A stretch of 64,000 bases of DNA from GCA-002726655 sp046582185 (lineage in GTDB: Bacteria; Pseudomonadota; Gammaproteobacteria; Pseudomonadales; Azotimanducaceae): assembly GCA_046582185.1 (NCBI GenBank), contig JAYGEX010000016.1, forward strand, positions 61,462-125,461, read 5' to 3'. The notes under the pieces are model-generated. The model made no database searches and was not told where the DNA came from. It saw only the letters and a list, made by a program, of their open reading frames with translations. Below, in pieces: positions 36,463-44,810 of the stretch. A program made the translations under genes and the position numbers. Within the stretch, counting starts at the first letter, position 1; every line of letters starts with the position of its first letter.

Positions 36463-36843
36463 CTACCCCATTCGGTGGAGTGCACAAATCTTGTTTCCTG
36501 AAGGATCACGCAGATATGCAAGATACATCTTGCCGTTAGCGCCTTCACGAACGCCGGGTGGATCTTCACAGGTAGTGCCACCATTGGCGAGACCTGCTGC
36601 ATGCCAGGCATCAGCCACTGCTGAATCTGCAGCTGCAAAGCCTATGGTACTGCCATTACCATTACAGGCTGGCTCACCATCGATTGGCTTTGTGATAGCA
36701 AAAACGCCTTCTTTGGTCATATAAAAACAACGACCATTGTCATCCATAAAACCAGACCCATGACCCATGGCGCCCAAAACAGCATCGTAAAACTTTTTGG
36801 CTTCCTGAACATCATTGGCGCCAATCATAATATGACTAAACAT
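36463..36843 (-). CDS. VOC (glyoxalase/bleomycin-resistance-fold) protein
   Basis: The product is 126 aa, a standard single VOC domain. It begins MFSHIMIGANDVQEAKKFYDAVLGAMGHGSG with the His metal ligand, and ends AYLRDPSGNKICALHRMG, which includes the second metal-site strand. The FAAADSAVADAWHAAGLANGGTTCEDPPGVRE stretch is shared with glyoxalase-like lyases of Proteobacteria. It could be a dioxygenase, lyase or antibiotic-binding protein. No specific substrate can be assigned. Confidence 0.87.
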   Translation of the reverse strand: MFSHIMIGANDVQEAKKFYDAVLGAMGHGSGFMDDNGRCFYMTKEGVFAITKPIDGEPACNGNGSTIGFAAADSAVADAWHAAGLANGGTTCEDPPGVREGANGKMYLAYLRDPSGNKICALHRMG

Positions 36844-37079
36844 GTTGATCTCTCTTTGAATAAAAACTGGACTGCAATACTACTGCTAGTGCCGCTTAGA
36901 CACAAAGCTCATCATCCACTAATTCATGGCTTTCAATTTCAAAGGCTAGTGAATGATATCCAGAAGCTTCTTCGTTTCCTTTCCCGGAACAATCTCTTGT
37001 TACCTCTCCTGACATAAGGCTGTCAGCAGCGCTGTGCAATAATGAGATTGACATTTACCCTCTTCGACAGGTGCAGAAC

Positions 37080-37679
37080 ATGAAACATTATTTCAATAAA
37101 ATGAGCAGAGCCGTAACAACTCACTGGATGTTGTGCGAACTTGGCGCGAGCTATGAGCAGATCGAGGTAGATTTTTTAAGAGGCGACACAGCCACGACGG
37201 AATTTCGAGCCATTAATCCAATGGGTAAAATTCCCGTTCTGGTCGACGACGAAATCGTAATCACAGAAGTATCGGCGATATGTACCTATCTTGCAGACAA
37301 ATATATCGAAAGAGGATTCGCGCCGGAATTGAACTCGAAAGCGCGCGGCAAGTATTATAGATACTTATTCTTCTCCGGTTCGACTCTGGAGCCGATGTTG
37401 TCTTTAAACCAACTGGACCTGGGTGATTATTCCCCCCAGTCCATGGGCTTTGGGGATATAGATCGATGCCTTGCCAGCATTGAGGCAATGACCCCAGAAT
37501 CTGATTGGATTCTCGGAAAACAAATTACTGCCGCCGACCTCGTCTTTGGAGGCACCCTGGACTCTTCCATGCAATTCGGATTGCTTGAAAAGCCTTCCTC
37601 CAAGGTCATTGATTATGTTGGGCGACTGAGGGCAAGAGATGCATATAGAGAGACTCATCCAGAATCCGTGGATACGTAA
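37080..37679 (+). CDS. Glutathione S-transferase family protein
   Basis: The product is 199 aa from the ATG at 37080; a GTG at 37071 is also possible. The N-terminal thioredoxin-like domain begins MKHYFNKMSRAVTTHWMLCEL (likely Ser/Tyr region for glutathione), then NPMGKIPVLVDDEIVITEVSAICTYLADKY, where P-V and ES/ET contact glutathione. The helical domain includes DWILGKQITAADLVFG. Probably a beta-like or zeta-like GST of unknown substrate. Confidence 0.88.
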   Translation: MKHYFNKMSRAVTTHWMLCELGASYEQIEVDFLRGDTATTEFRAINPMGKIPVLVDDEIVITEVSAICTYLADKYIERGFAPELNSKARGKYYRYLFFSGSTLEPMLSLNQLDLGDYSPQSMGFGDIDRCLASIEAMTPESDWILGKQITAADLVFGGTLDSSMQFGLLEKPSSKVIDYVGRLRARDAYRETHPESVDT

Positions 37680-37711
37680 GGTCTAGAAAACTGAGCGATT
37701 AACGAATCGCA

Positions 37712-38449
37712 TCAGGACACCAGCGCCTGCAAAGCAATCTTCAGACTATGGTCAACAGCATCTGTCACAATGGACCTGTGCGGGTCGTATGACTCCATTG
37801 AGCCTTCATCCTGGTTAAGCGGATTGCCATCAATAGCGACCACCGCGCCAGTCTGAATACCGTGCAATCCGCAAATAATAAACAAGGTGGCACATTCCAT
37901 TTCCACTGCGATAACTCCGGCGCGTTGCCACAAAAGCAGGTCGCTGCCCAGCACATTACCCGGATAGAAAAGGTCTGAAGTGAGTAAAAGACCTTCATGA
38001 ACATTGCAAGCGGTTTTATCAGCAGCGACGCGCATAGCGATCAGAATATCAGCGCTCACCACTGCGGGGTATCCTGGTGGCACCAATTTGAATGAGAGGC
38101 CGTCTTCCCTGACTGCAGCCGTGGCAATGACGACATCACCAGCAGTTACAGATGGCTGCATTCCACCGGCTGATCCTGCCCGAATGATTCGACTTGCACC
38201 GGAAAGACACAGTTCTTCGAAGCAGGCACCGGCACCGGCAGACCCAACGCCATGCGATACAACGCCAATCTCCTGATCGTTAAAGCGCCCCCGAACACTA
38301 CGATACTCGCGATTGTGGCTGATTGATTCGACGCCGGTGAGAGACCTGGCCACGACATCGATCCGGTCTGGATCACCAACCACCAGAATTCTGTCTGGAA
38401 TTTCCGATGCCTGAGCCTTCAGGATTGGTAAAAATACATCCTCAACCAT
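37712..38449 (-). CDS. Nucleoside phosphorylase (NP-I family, uridine/purine type)
   Basis: The product is 245 aa. It phosphorolyses nucleosides to base and ribose-1-phosphate. NP-I motifs are RILVVGDPDRIDVVA (phosphate loop), SHGVGSAGAGACFEEL, IIRAGSAGGMQPSVTAGDVVIA, and EMECATLFIICGLHG (ribose contact). The EMECATLF motif resembles both DeoD and Udp, so base specificity is not determined. The divergent-strand neighbour NupC (same strand, upstream) supplies the substrate. The two are probably one uptake-and-cleavage unit. Confidence 0.87.
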   Translation of the reverse strand: MVEDVFLPILKAQASEIPDRILVVGDPDRIDVVARSLTGVESISHNREYRSVRGRFNDQEIGVVSHGVGSAGAGACFEELCLSGASRIIRAGSAGGMQPSVTAGDVVIATAAVREDGLSFKLVPPGYPAVVSADILIAMRVAADKTACNVHEGLLLTSDLFYPGNVLGSDLLLWQRAGVIAVEMECATLFIICGLHGIQTGAVVAIDGNPLNQDEGSMESYDPHRSIVTDAVDHSLKIALQALVS

Positions 38450-38608
38450 GTCGAATCCAGCTCCCGGGTCTTTTATCGGTTCGCGGGTTTATCATTGCAT
38501 TGTTCCATATATTTTTTTGAGATAACTTTTTTCGAAGATAGCATGGGAAATTCAGTGTCGCCAGAGACATGCTTTACAAAGACTTGGTTTACCAAGACAT
38601 AGTATCAG

Positions 38609-39859
38609 TCACAGCATGATGATAATGCCAACCAGCGTTGCACTGGTACAGGTTGCGATTGTACCCGCGACGATTGACTTGGCACCCATATCCATAATTT
38701 CCTTACGGCGTTCGGGAACCATCGTAACCAGGCCGGTGACCATAATCCCAAGACTAACAAAGTTGGCAAAACCACAAAGCGCATATGTCATGATGATTCT
38801 GGTACGTTCTGTAAGCTCATCGACAGGAATCTGGCCAAATCTAACATAGGCAACAAACTCGGTGAGTACGGTTTTAGTACCCATAAGTTGCCCCGTGACG
38901 AACGCTTCCTGCCAGGGAATACCCATCATCATCGTTAGAGGGGCCATGAGTACACCTAACACTCGCTCCAGGGTAATCGCTTCACCGTAGACATTCGGCA
39001 GAAGACCAAGCATGGCGTTGACAAGGAAGACCAGGGCAACTATTACTACGATCATTGCAATGATATTCAGAAAAAGCTGAAGGCCGTTAGCCGTACCGAT
39101 GGAAACGGCGTCCATTAAGTTATCTGCGCCACGATCAATATCCTGATCCCCTGAAGTGATGGCACTGTTGTCCGGCACCAGCAGATGGCTGATGTAAACA
39201 ACACCCGGTAGTGTGATCAGTGAACAAGAGATGAGATGACCGATAGCATTCGGTACTACACTACTGATCACTGCAGCCTCAAGCGCTAGCATCGTACCGG
39301 CGATCGTAGCCATACCAGCACACATCACGGCGAACAGTTCTCCACGGTTAAGTTTCGACAGATAGGGCTTTATCAATAGCGGGGATTCGATCATCCCCAG
39401 GAAAGCGTTTGCCGAAATGCCAAGCCCAAGGGCACCACCAATTTCAAGCGTCTTCTCCAGAAGCAAAGAAAGACCCCGCATAATCACGGGCAGAATTCTC
39501 CAGTACATTAATATTGCAGAGATGACACTGATAACGATGACGACTGGCATCGCCTGAATCGCCAAAATAAAACTTGCGCCAGGCAGCGTTTCCTCAAAGG
39601 GTAAGGGACCGCCACCAAGATATCCAAAAATAAATGTCGTACCTTCCCGTGTGGCTGCCTGAAGTATGGAAATGGCATCATTCAAGACAACGAACAGTTT
39701 CTGCGAAGCGGGAAGCTTCAAGAACAGTAATGCAATAATTACTTGTAGCAGGAGGCTCTTGGCAACTAACCGAAATCGTACATTTTGGCGTGATTCACTA
39801 AAGAAGTAACACAGGGCAATGAGGAGCGACAGCCCGAAAATACTTTGGATTATGAGCAT
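38609..39859 (-). CDS. nupC: Concentrative nucleoside transporter
   Basis: The product is 416 aa, the family length, with about 8-9 membrane helices. Sodium- or proton-coupled CNT family: GASFILAIQAMPVVIVISVISAILMYWRILP, SANAFLGMIESPLLIKPYLSKLNRGELFAVMCAGMATIAGT (split core with the conserved E-S-P-L), MMGIPWQEAFVTGQLMGTKTVLTEFVAY and GFANFVSLGIM. The N-E-F style nucleoside-binding Glu is in the TVLTEFV block. Works with the downstream nucleoside phosphorylase. Confidence 0.92.
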   Translation of the reverse strand: MLIIQSIFGLSLLIALCYFFSESRQNVRFRLVAKSLLLQVIIALLFLKLPASQKLFVVLNDAISILQAATREGTTFIFGYLGGGPLPFEETLPGASFILAIQAMPVVIVISVISAILMYWRILPVIMRGLSLLLEKTLEIGGALGLGISANAFLGMIESPLLIKPYLSKLNRGELFAVMCAGMATIAGTMLALEAAVISSVVPNAIGHLISCSLITLPGVVYISHLLVPDNSAITSGDQDIDRGADNLMDAVSIGTANGLQLFLNIIAMIVVIVALVFLVNAMLGLLPNVYGEAITLERVLGVLMAPLTMMMGIPWQEAFVTGQLMGTKTVLTEFVAYVRFGQIPVDELTERTRIIMTYALCGFANFVSLGIMVTGLVTMVPERRKEIMDMGAKSIVAGTIATCTSATLVGIIIML

Positions 39860-39992
39860 AAGAAAGCGTTATTTTCAGTTGATGATGACACAAGTAAAGC
39901 TGGAAAGCACAAACCATCGATTGCTACTGGCGAACTTCGTGGATTAGAGTAATCTTGTTCCAAATGCAGGCCTTATAACCCAAGGAAAGCAT

Positions 39993-40199
39993 GTGTATAT
40001 TCCCAAACATTTTGAAGCAACTAACGATGAGGAAAAGTATTCATTTATTGAAGATAATGGCTTTGGCCAACTTGTTTCTAATTCAGAAGGCCGACTGTTT
40101 TCAAGCCATATTCCTTTTTTGCCATCATACGATAAAACTAAGTTACCGATTCATTTGGCGAGGCAAAATCCACAGAGTCATGATATTGAAGCAGCGTAA
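39993..40199 (+). pseudogene. PaiB-like FMN-binding regulator, N-terminal remnant
   Basis: A GTG at 39993 after AAGGAAAG opens 68 codons: YIPKHFEATNDEEKYSFIED, then GRLFSSHIPFL and LPIHLARQNPQSHDIEAA. This is the start of the PaiB/negative sporulation regulator family (MYIPKHF, NHIPFL, HLARANP), which normally runs on for about 140 more residues. Nothing continuing it is seen in any frame downstream, so the gene is C-terminally truncated. Confidence 0.65.
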
Positions 40200-40293
40200 T
40201 GAGTTATAACAAACTGCAGCAATTCCTGCCTTTGGCACCGGACGCTCGTATCTCGCACCACTGCGTAAAGCGTCAGGTATATTGGAGAAATTT

Positions 40294-40698
40294 GTGAACC
40301 TGACTGGTGAATGTTTTTGCGGAGAAGTTAAGTACAGGATAGAAGGTAGTGTTAGGGACGCCCGATCATGCCATTGTTCACGCTGCCGAAAAGCATTTAG
40401 CTCGCAGGCCTCGGCTTACGCCTTGGTCAATTCATCGGAGTTTCATTGGGTTTCCGGCATTGATCTTTTAACTACATTTTCTAGCGAACATGGCTTTGGC
40501 CTACAGTTTTGCAGTAAATGCGGTTCCACCCTGTGTGGCATCTTTCAAGATGAAGTTCACGGCGTAACATTAGGTTGCCTGAACGAGGATCCTCAGATTG
40601 AGATTGGTCGCCATATATTTGTGGGGTCAAAAGCAAGCTGGGAAGTCATTCCTGAAGGGGCCACTCAGTATCAGGAACATGCACCGGAAAATGTATAA
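40294..40698 (+). CDS. GFA (glutathione-dependent formaldehyde-activating-like) protein
   Basis: The product is 134 aa from the GTG at 40294, with GGAG 8 nt upstream. Zn-binding Mss4-like fold: GECFCGEVKY, SCHCSRCRKAFSS, FCSKCGSTLCGI carry the conserved Cys pairs, and the C-terminal RHIFVGSKASWEVI is typical. Most members have no proven substrate. It is intact while every neighbour on both sides is broken. A TATAACAAA motif flanks it on both sides, in attC-like positions, so it may be a mobile cassette. Confidence 0.88.
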   Translation: MNLTGECFCGEVKYRIEGSVRDARSCHCSRCRKAFSSQASAYALVNSSEFHWVSGIDLLTTFSSEHGFGLQFCSKCGSTLCGIFQDEVHGVTLGCLNEDPQIEIGRHIFVGSKASWEVIPEGATQYQEHAPENV

Positions 40699-40740
40699 CA
40701 AATTTTTTGCGCAGACTGCATCGAAGCGAAGCTGCGCAAG
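40694..40740. other. attC-like or terminator-like palindrome after the GFA gene
   Basis: The stop codon of the GFA gene lies in TATAACAAA, followed by TTGCGCAG (40707-40714) and its complement CTGCGCAA (40732-40739). The same TATAACAAA occurs before the gene (near 40204). Integron attC sites often begin TAACAA right at the cassette stop and contain such a stem. The distal GTTRRRY box is not clear (GCTAAGAG), so a simple terminator is also possible. Confidence 0.4.
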
Positions 40741-40763
40741 CCATCCGCTAAGAGGTCATTTCA

Positions 40764-40901
40764 TTGATTAAATTAGAAGCGATAACAGAATATTTTCTTG
40801 AACTTGACGCACTCAAGCTCATCAATCGTCGTACATATATTGATGGCGGCCTACGTGTCGAAAACTCAGCAGAGCACTCCTGGCATTTAGCGAACGCTTG
40901 A
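40764..40901 (+). pseudogene. HD-domain phosphohydrolase N-terminal fragment, fused into LysR remnant
   Basis: 45 codons read LIKLEAITEYFLELDALKLI, then NRRTYIDG and ENSAEHSWHLANA-stop. This is the family start of HD-superfamily hydrolases (FLEIDKLK..RRTYL..ENSAEHSWHLALMAL) up to the first metal His. The sequence then changes in mid-motif to the LysR fragment at 40891. A deletion joining two unrelated genes is the best explanation. Confidence 0.65.
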
Positions 40902-41731
40902 TGCTATCGATCGGCGTGGAAGCTTCGCAAAAGCTGCTGAAGATCTGAACAAAGCTACTTCTGCTGTTTCATACGCCGTACAAAAGTTAGAAGAACAGTT
41001 GGACATCGCCATTTTTCAACGACAGGGGCGCCGCTCAGTGTTAACGCCAGCTGGAAAACTAATACTCGCAGTAGGCAGAGATATACTACAAACCACGGCG
41101 CGACTGGCAAACAAGGCAAAGGAGACTGCCACAGGTTGGGAGCCTCGCCTTAGTATCGCTGTAGAGTCCCTTCAATATTACCCCTCCTTTTTTAGAGTAC
41201 TGCAAGACTTCCTCAAGAATCATGCAACCGTTGAAATCGGTGTTTGTGAATCGGTTCTAAATGGTGGTTGGGAGGCGCTTGAGCGAGGCTGGGTTGATTT
41301 GATTGTTGGCGCGCCCGGGCCCGTCCCGCTGCAAAAAGGCTATCGCGCTATACCGCTGGCTCGCGCTGAGCTGGTGCCTGTGATTGCCGCCAGCCATACA
41401 CTCGCTAACGTTGTGACTAAGCCCGAGGAGCTCCTGGCCAAAGTCCGCAGGGTCATTACACACGATACGTCGATGTTTGACGTTACCCGCAGCGCAGGTT
41501 TAAGTGGTGATGGGTAAATATTTTACGTGCAAAATATCGATCAAAAAGTAGCGGCGATACTAGCGGGAATTGGCATAGGCCATCTGCCGAGAGAGCGTAT
41601 TCAATGGCAAATTGATACCGCTGGTCTTGGCTGACGAACCTGCTCAAGACATATTCCTTGCATGGAAAATTAACCACAAAGGTAAGGGGCTGAAAGCATT
41701 AACTCAACTGCTCTCGGCAGAATTTGGATAA
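40891..41731 (+). pseudogene. LysR-type regulator, 5'-truncated with stop and frameshift
   Basis: From 40891 the frame reads the LysR helix-turn-helix (LDAIDRRGSFAKAAEDLNKATSAVS, then YAVQKLEEQLDIAIFQRQGR) without an initiator, then an effector domain to a TAA at 41515. The same frame continues at once with IFYVQNIDQKVAAILAGIGIGHLP. A one-base shift near 41620 then leads to LIPLVLADEPAQDIFLAWKI and a stop at 41729. Three lesions in one gene argue for decay rather than sequencing error. Confidence 0.75.
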
Positions 41732-41916
41732 TGTGACGCATTGCCGTCACATCATCCAATTTTCTTCCAGGCTAAGCGCATACAAGATATAAGCCATAAT
41801 CCCTGCAGCAAAACAGAAATTCGTGCTCGTGATATCATTTCGATCCAACAGAAAAATTTCAAACTCTTGTTAATTCTGGTCGCTAGCCGGGATCGAGCAT
41901 CTAGATGGAGGCGCGT

Positions 41917-42522
41917 GTGATAAAGCCTAATTCATATCAAATCACCTCATTAGGGCTGTTTCTTACAATGGTGATTGCTTCAATATTCGTCGCCCTTGAC
42001 CGAGGAGGCTGGCTCGCCTGGAGCGGCATCCTGCTTGGATGCATTGGCATCATCCTGTCGATGGTGCTGCGAAAGAGAGGATCGATCTATTGTTTCATTG
42101 GTTTCTTCGCGGTAATAACAAGCGCATGGTGTGGTGTCGCTTATTACGTCTACTCTAGCTGGGAGTTAGGGGAAGTTATCGATATATCCATAACAAGAGG
42201 GAATTCGGAGAAGTCTTTTCGAACCTGGATTGTAGATCATGCAGGAATAGCAGCCGTCGTTTACGACGCTGACCCAGAGACGGCAGAGGTTCTGGCGTCC
42301 ATCGAAACCGTCACCGTCGTACGTCAGGGTTCAAAACACCTGCTCAGCTTGCGCGTTATCCCCGAGCATCGAATGGCTGCAGAGGAATTGAATGAAATAT
42401 ATCGCTTGTTCGAAGAGAAATATCACGAACTCAACCCTGCTACAGACATCTACTATCTGATGATGGGCCGGCCAAAGGACAACCAGCTGTTAATACTATA
42501 TCTGGGATCTTCTCTACAATAG
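41917..42522 (+). CDS. Membrane protein of unknown function
   Basis: The product is 201 aa from the GTG at 41917, which has TGGAGG 6 nt before it; the ATG at 41905 would overlap that site. Three hydrophobic segments occupy the first 90 residues (LGLFLTMVIASIFVAL, GILLGCIGIILSMVL, YCFIGFFAVITSAWCGVAYYV). A soluble C-terminal domain follows (WIVDHAGIAAVVYDADPETAEVL, MMGRPKDNQLLILYLG). I do not recognise the family. It precedes the PHA genes by about 200 bp. Confidence 0.6.
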   Translation: MIKPNSYQITSLGLFLTMVIASIFVALDRGGWLAWSGILLGCIGIILSMVLRKRGSIYCFIGFFAVITSAWCGVAYYVYSSWELGEVIDISITRGNSEKSFRTWIVDHAGIAAVVYDADPETAEVLASIETVTVVRQGSKHLLSLRVIPEHRMAAEELNEIYRLFEEKYHELNPATDIYYLMMGRPKDNQLLILYLGSSLQ

Positions 42523-42723
42523 TATCCTGAGTCGGTTACTTGCTGAGCGAAATCATGCATCTGCGCACCTTTGTTCCCTTGATTATGAGGGTATCCGCGA
42601 AGAACCCACTGTGCGAGGCTAGTTGTCAGCCTAGATACTGCGCATAGATCGATATCTCAACACTGCCAACCCGTGATATCGTTCTCGTGGAACATAAAAA
42701 GCGCGATCAAGGAGCTTACCCTC

Positions 42724-43122
42724 ATGGCAGATGACAAACCTAACCTGGATCCTTCGGCCCAGTTTCAGGAGTACGTGACTAAATGGGAACGATCAGTTGA
42801 CAAGCTTTATAATGATTTTATGGGCACTGAACAATTCAGTCAGTCGATGAACCAGTTTCAGAAATTGCAGCTGCAGATGAAAACCAATTTTAAGGAAGCG
42901 ATGACCAGCCAGCTGCAAAACGTCAACATGCCAAGTCGGGATGATGTGCTGCAAATCGGTGAAAATATTCGAATGGTCAATGACAGGCTTACCAGAATGG
43001 AAGAAAAGCTCGATCAGCTCTTGGATCCGGAAGGGCAGCATGTAGTGCCAAAGCGCCCATCGCCACCCAGAACGAAGAGACCAACGCGTAAAGCAGATTC
43101 AGCAGCCTCAACCAAGGAGTGA
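42724..43122 (+). CDS. phaE: PHA synthase subunit E-like protein
   Basis: The product is 132 aa from the ATG at 42724 after GGAGCTTACC. Mostly helical, with segments matching class III PhaE: FQEYVTKWERSVDKLYNDFM, MPSRDDVLQIGENIRMVNDRLTRMEEKLDQLL (coiled-coil pairing helix), and a basic Pro/Lys tail. Known PhaE proteins are longer (about 350 aa), so this is a short form. It ends 6 bp before phaC, as expected of the obligate partner that activates the class III synthase. Confidence 0.82.
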   Translation: MADDKPNLDPSAQFQEYVTKWERSVDKLYNDFMGTEQFSQSMNQFQKLQLQMKTNFKEAMTSQLQNVNMPSRDDVLQIGENIRMVNDRLTRMEEKLDQLLDPEGQHVVPKRPSPPRTKRPTRKADSAASTKE

Positions 43123-43128
43123 TCGCTT

Positions 43129-44208
43129 ATGCCCGCCAATGAAACGGATGACCGCCAGTTAATGTCCAAGATGCAGGACCTGGTTCAGAAAACCATTCAG
43201 CGAACTGTTAAGGGGGTTCAGTTTGTTAACTCTACGCCAGCAAATGTTGGGTTAACACCCAAGGATCTGATCTACAGCCGGGGCACACTCAGGCTCTATC
43301 ATTATCATCCCATGTCTGATGAGATTTATCGTGTACCGATAATGATTGTAATGGCGACAACCAATCGTGGCTATCTTTTCGATCTGCTACCCGGTCAAAG
43401 CATGGTGGAGTTTTTGTTGAAGCGCGGCTTCGATGTCTATGTTGTCGACTGGGAACCTCCTCTGCCTTCGGAAAGAGGTTTACGCCTGGCTGACTACACG
43501 GACGATTTTCTTCCAACCTGCGTCCAAAAGATTAAAGCGGATTGCGGCGAGCCTGATGTCAGCATTGTGGGATATTGTCAGGGTGGGATTCTCTCCCTGA
43601 TTTATGCGGCGACCCATACCGGTGGTCCCCTGAAGAACATTGTTTGCCTGACGACGCCGGTAAACCAGGCAGAAATGGGCTTGTTCAAAATCTGGTCCGA
43701 TGAGAGGTATCTGGATGTGGATCAACTCGTTGACAGCCTCGGCATCATTCCCGGCGAGTTTATTGAACGCGGCTTTGAGATGTTGCGCCCGGCACAAAAA
43801 ACTGCGGGTCAGCTTAGGCTGTGGGATCAAATATGGGATGATGAATATGTTCGGTCCTACCAGGCTTTTGAGCGCTGGGGTAACGAGACACTGCCGCTAG
43901 CTGGTGAATATTATCGAGACACAACGAAGGAATTGCTCTGGGGTAACAAACTCTACAAGGGTACGCTGAAGATCAACGGTAAAGTTGCAGACCTGGCCAA
44001 TATCAAGATTCCGGTCATGAATGTAATGGCGGAGCATGATCATATTGCGCCTTATAAATCCACCAAACCACTGCTTGACCTGGTTGGTTCACAAGACAAG
44101 GAGGAACTTGTATTGAAAGGCGGGCATGTCAGCCTTATCGCCGGACCAAGAGCCGTGAAGCGTATGTGGCCTGCGCTCGAGACCTGGTTGTCGGAGCGAT
44201 CGGTATGA
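43129..44208 (+). CDS. phaC: Class III poly(3-hydroxyalkanoate) synthase
   Basis: The product is 359 aa, matching class III (about 355), not the 560-590 of class I. It polymerises 3-hydroxyacyl-CoA. Alpha/beta hydrolase fold with a lipase-like box VGYCQGG giving catalytic C150, D304 in AEHDHIAP and H333 in LKGGHVSLIAG. These sit close to C149/D302/H331 of the Allochromatium enzyme. Downstream GNAT gene overlaps by 4 bp (ATGA). Confidence 0.94.
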   Translation: MPANETDDRQLMSKMQDLVQKTIQRTVKGVQFVNSTPANVGLTPKDLIYSRGTLRLYHYHPMSDEIYRVPIMIVMATTNRGYLFDLLPGQSMVEFLLKRGFDVYVVDWEPPLPSERGLRLADYTDDFLPTCVQKIKADCGEPDVSIVGYCQGGILSLIYAATHTGGPLKNIVCLTTPVNQAEMGLFKIWSDERYLDVDQLVDSLGIIPGEFIERGFEMLRPAQKTAGQLRLWDQIWDDEYVRSYQAFERWGNETLPLAGEYYRDTTKELLWGNKLYKGTLKINGKVADLANIKIPVMNVMAEHDHIAPYKSTKPLLDLVGSQDKEELVLKGGHVSLIAGPRAVKRMWPALETWLSERSV

Positions 44209-44804
44209 GTGATCTGGAAGGAAGATACCCTATTCAGTTGACGATGAAGGGTGAATCCATTGGGCTCTCACTGTTGACCGGTAGTGACAGGGACGATGTT
44301 GTCGAATTTGTCAGCCAGTTACCGCCACATGACCTCTTGTTTCTGGCCAGAGACATTCAGGAACCGAAGGTGGTCGCCGCCTGGTTGAAGCAAATCGAAG
44401 CCGGTGAGATTGTCAGCGTGGTGGCCAGAAGGGGCGATGTCATTGTCGGCACGACCGCGGTGGTCATAGACAAGTTGTCGTTTTCGGCTCACGTCGGCGA
44501 ACTGCGGGTTCTGGTTGGGCAGGGAGCACGCGATATTGGTTTGGGTAGAAAATTGATCCAGGAGGCGTTTCTTGTTGGCCTCGACTGCGGGCTTGAAAAG
44601 CTGACTGCGCGCATGACACTCGATCAGGATGCGGCTATCACGGTATTTGAAGAATTAGGCTTCAAGCGAGAAGCCATGTTGCGAGACCATGTGAAAGATC
44701 GTGACGGTAAGAAGCACGATTTGCTTATTCTGAGTCACGACGTCGAAGGATTCCTTGCCCAGATGCAAGCCTATGGATTGGATGAAGCCACGGGAACTGA
44801 CTGA
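44205..44804 (+). CDS. GNAT-family N-acetyltransferase
   Basis: The product is 199 aa from the ATG at 44205, overlapping the phaC stop as ATGA. GNAT fold with the acetyl-CoA-binding loop VGQGARDIGLGRKLIQE and the C-terminal DQDAAITVFEELGFKREAMLRDHVKDRDGKKHDLLILSHD. Its first 100 residues are less conserved. A tight translational coupling to phaC suggests co-regulation, but no substrate is known. Confidence 0.86.
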   Translation: MSDLEGRYPIQLTMKGESIGLSLLTGSDRDDVVEFVSQLPPHDLLFLARDIQEPKVVAAWLKQIEAGEIVSVVARRGDVIVGTTAVVIDKLSFSAHVGELRVLVGQGARDIGLGRKLIQEAFLVGLDCGLEKLTARMTLDQDAAITVFEELGFKREAMLRDHVKDRDGKKHDLLILSHDVEGFLAQMQAYGLDEATGTD

Positions 44805-44810
44805 ATGGGT

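Noticed and set aside
39991..40209. ATG-initiated 72-codon frame
   Set aside because: The overlapping frame from GTG 39993 has the clear PaiB sequence; this one is its shadow.
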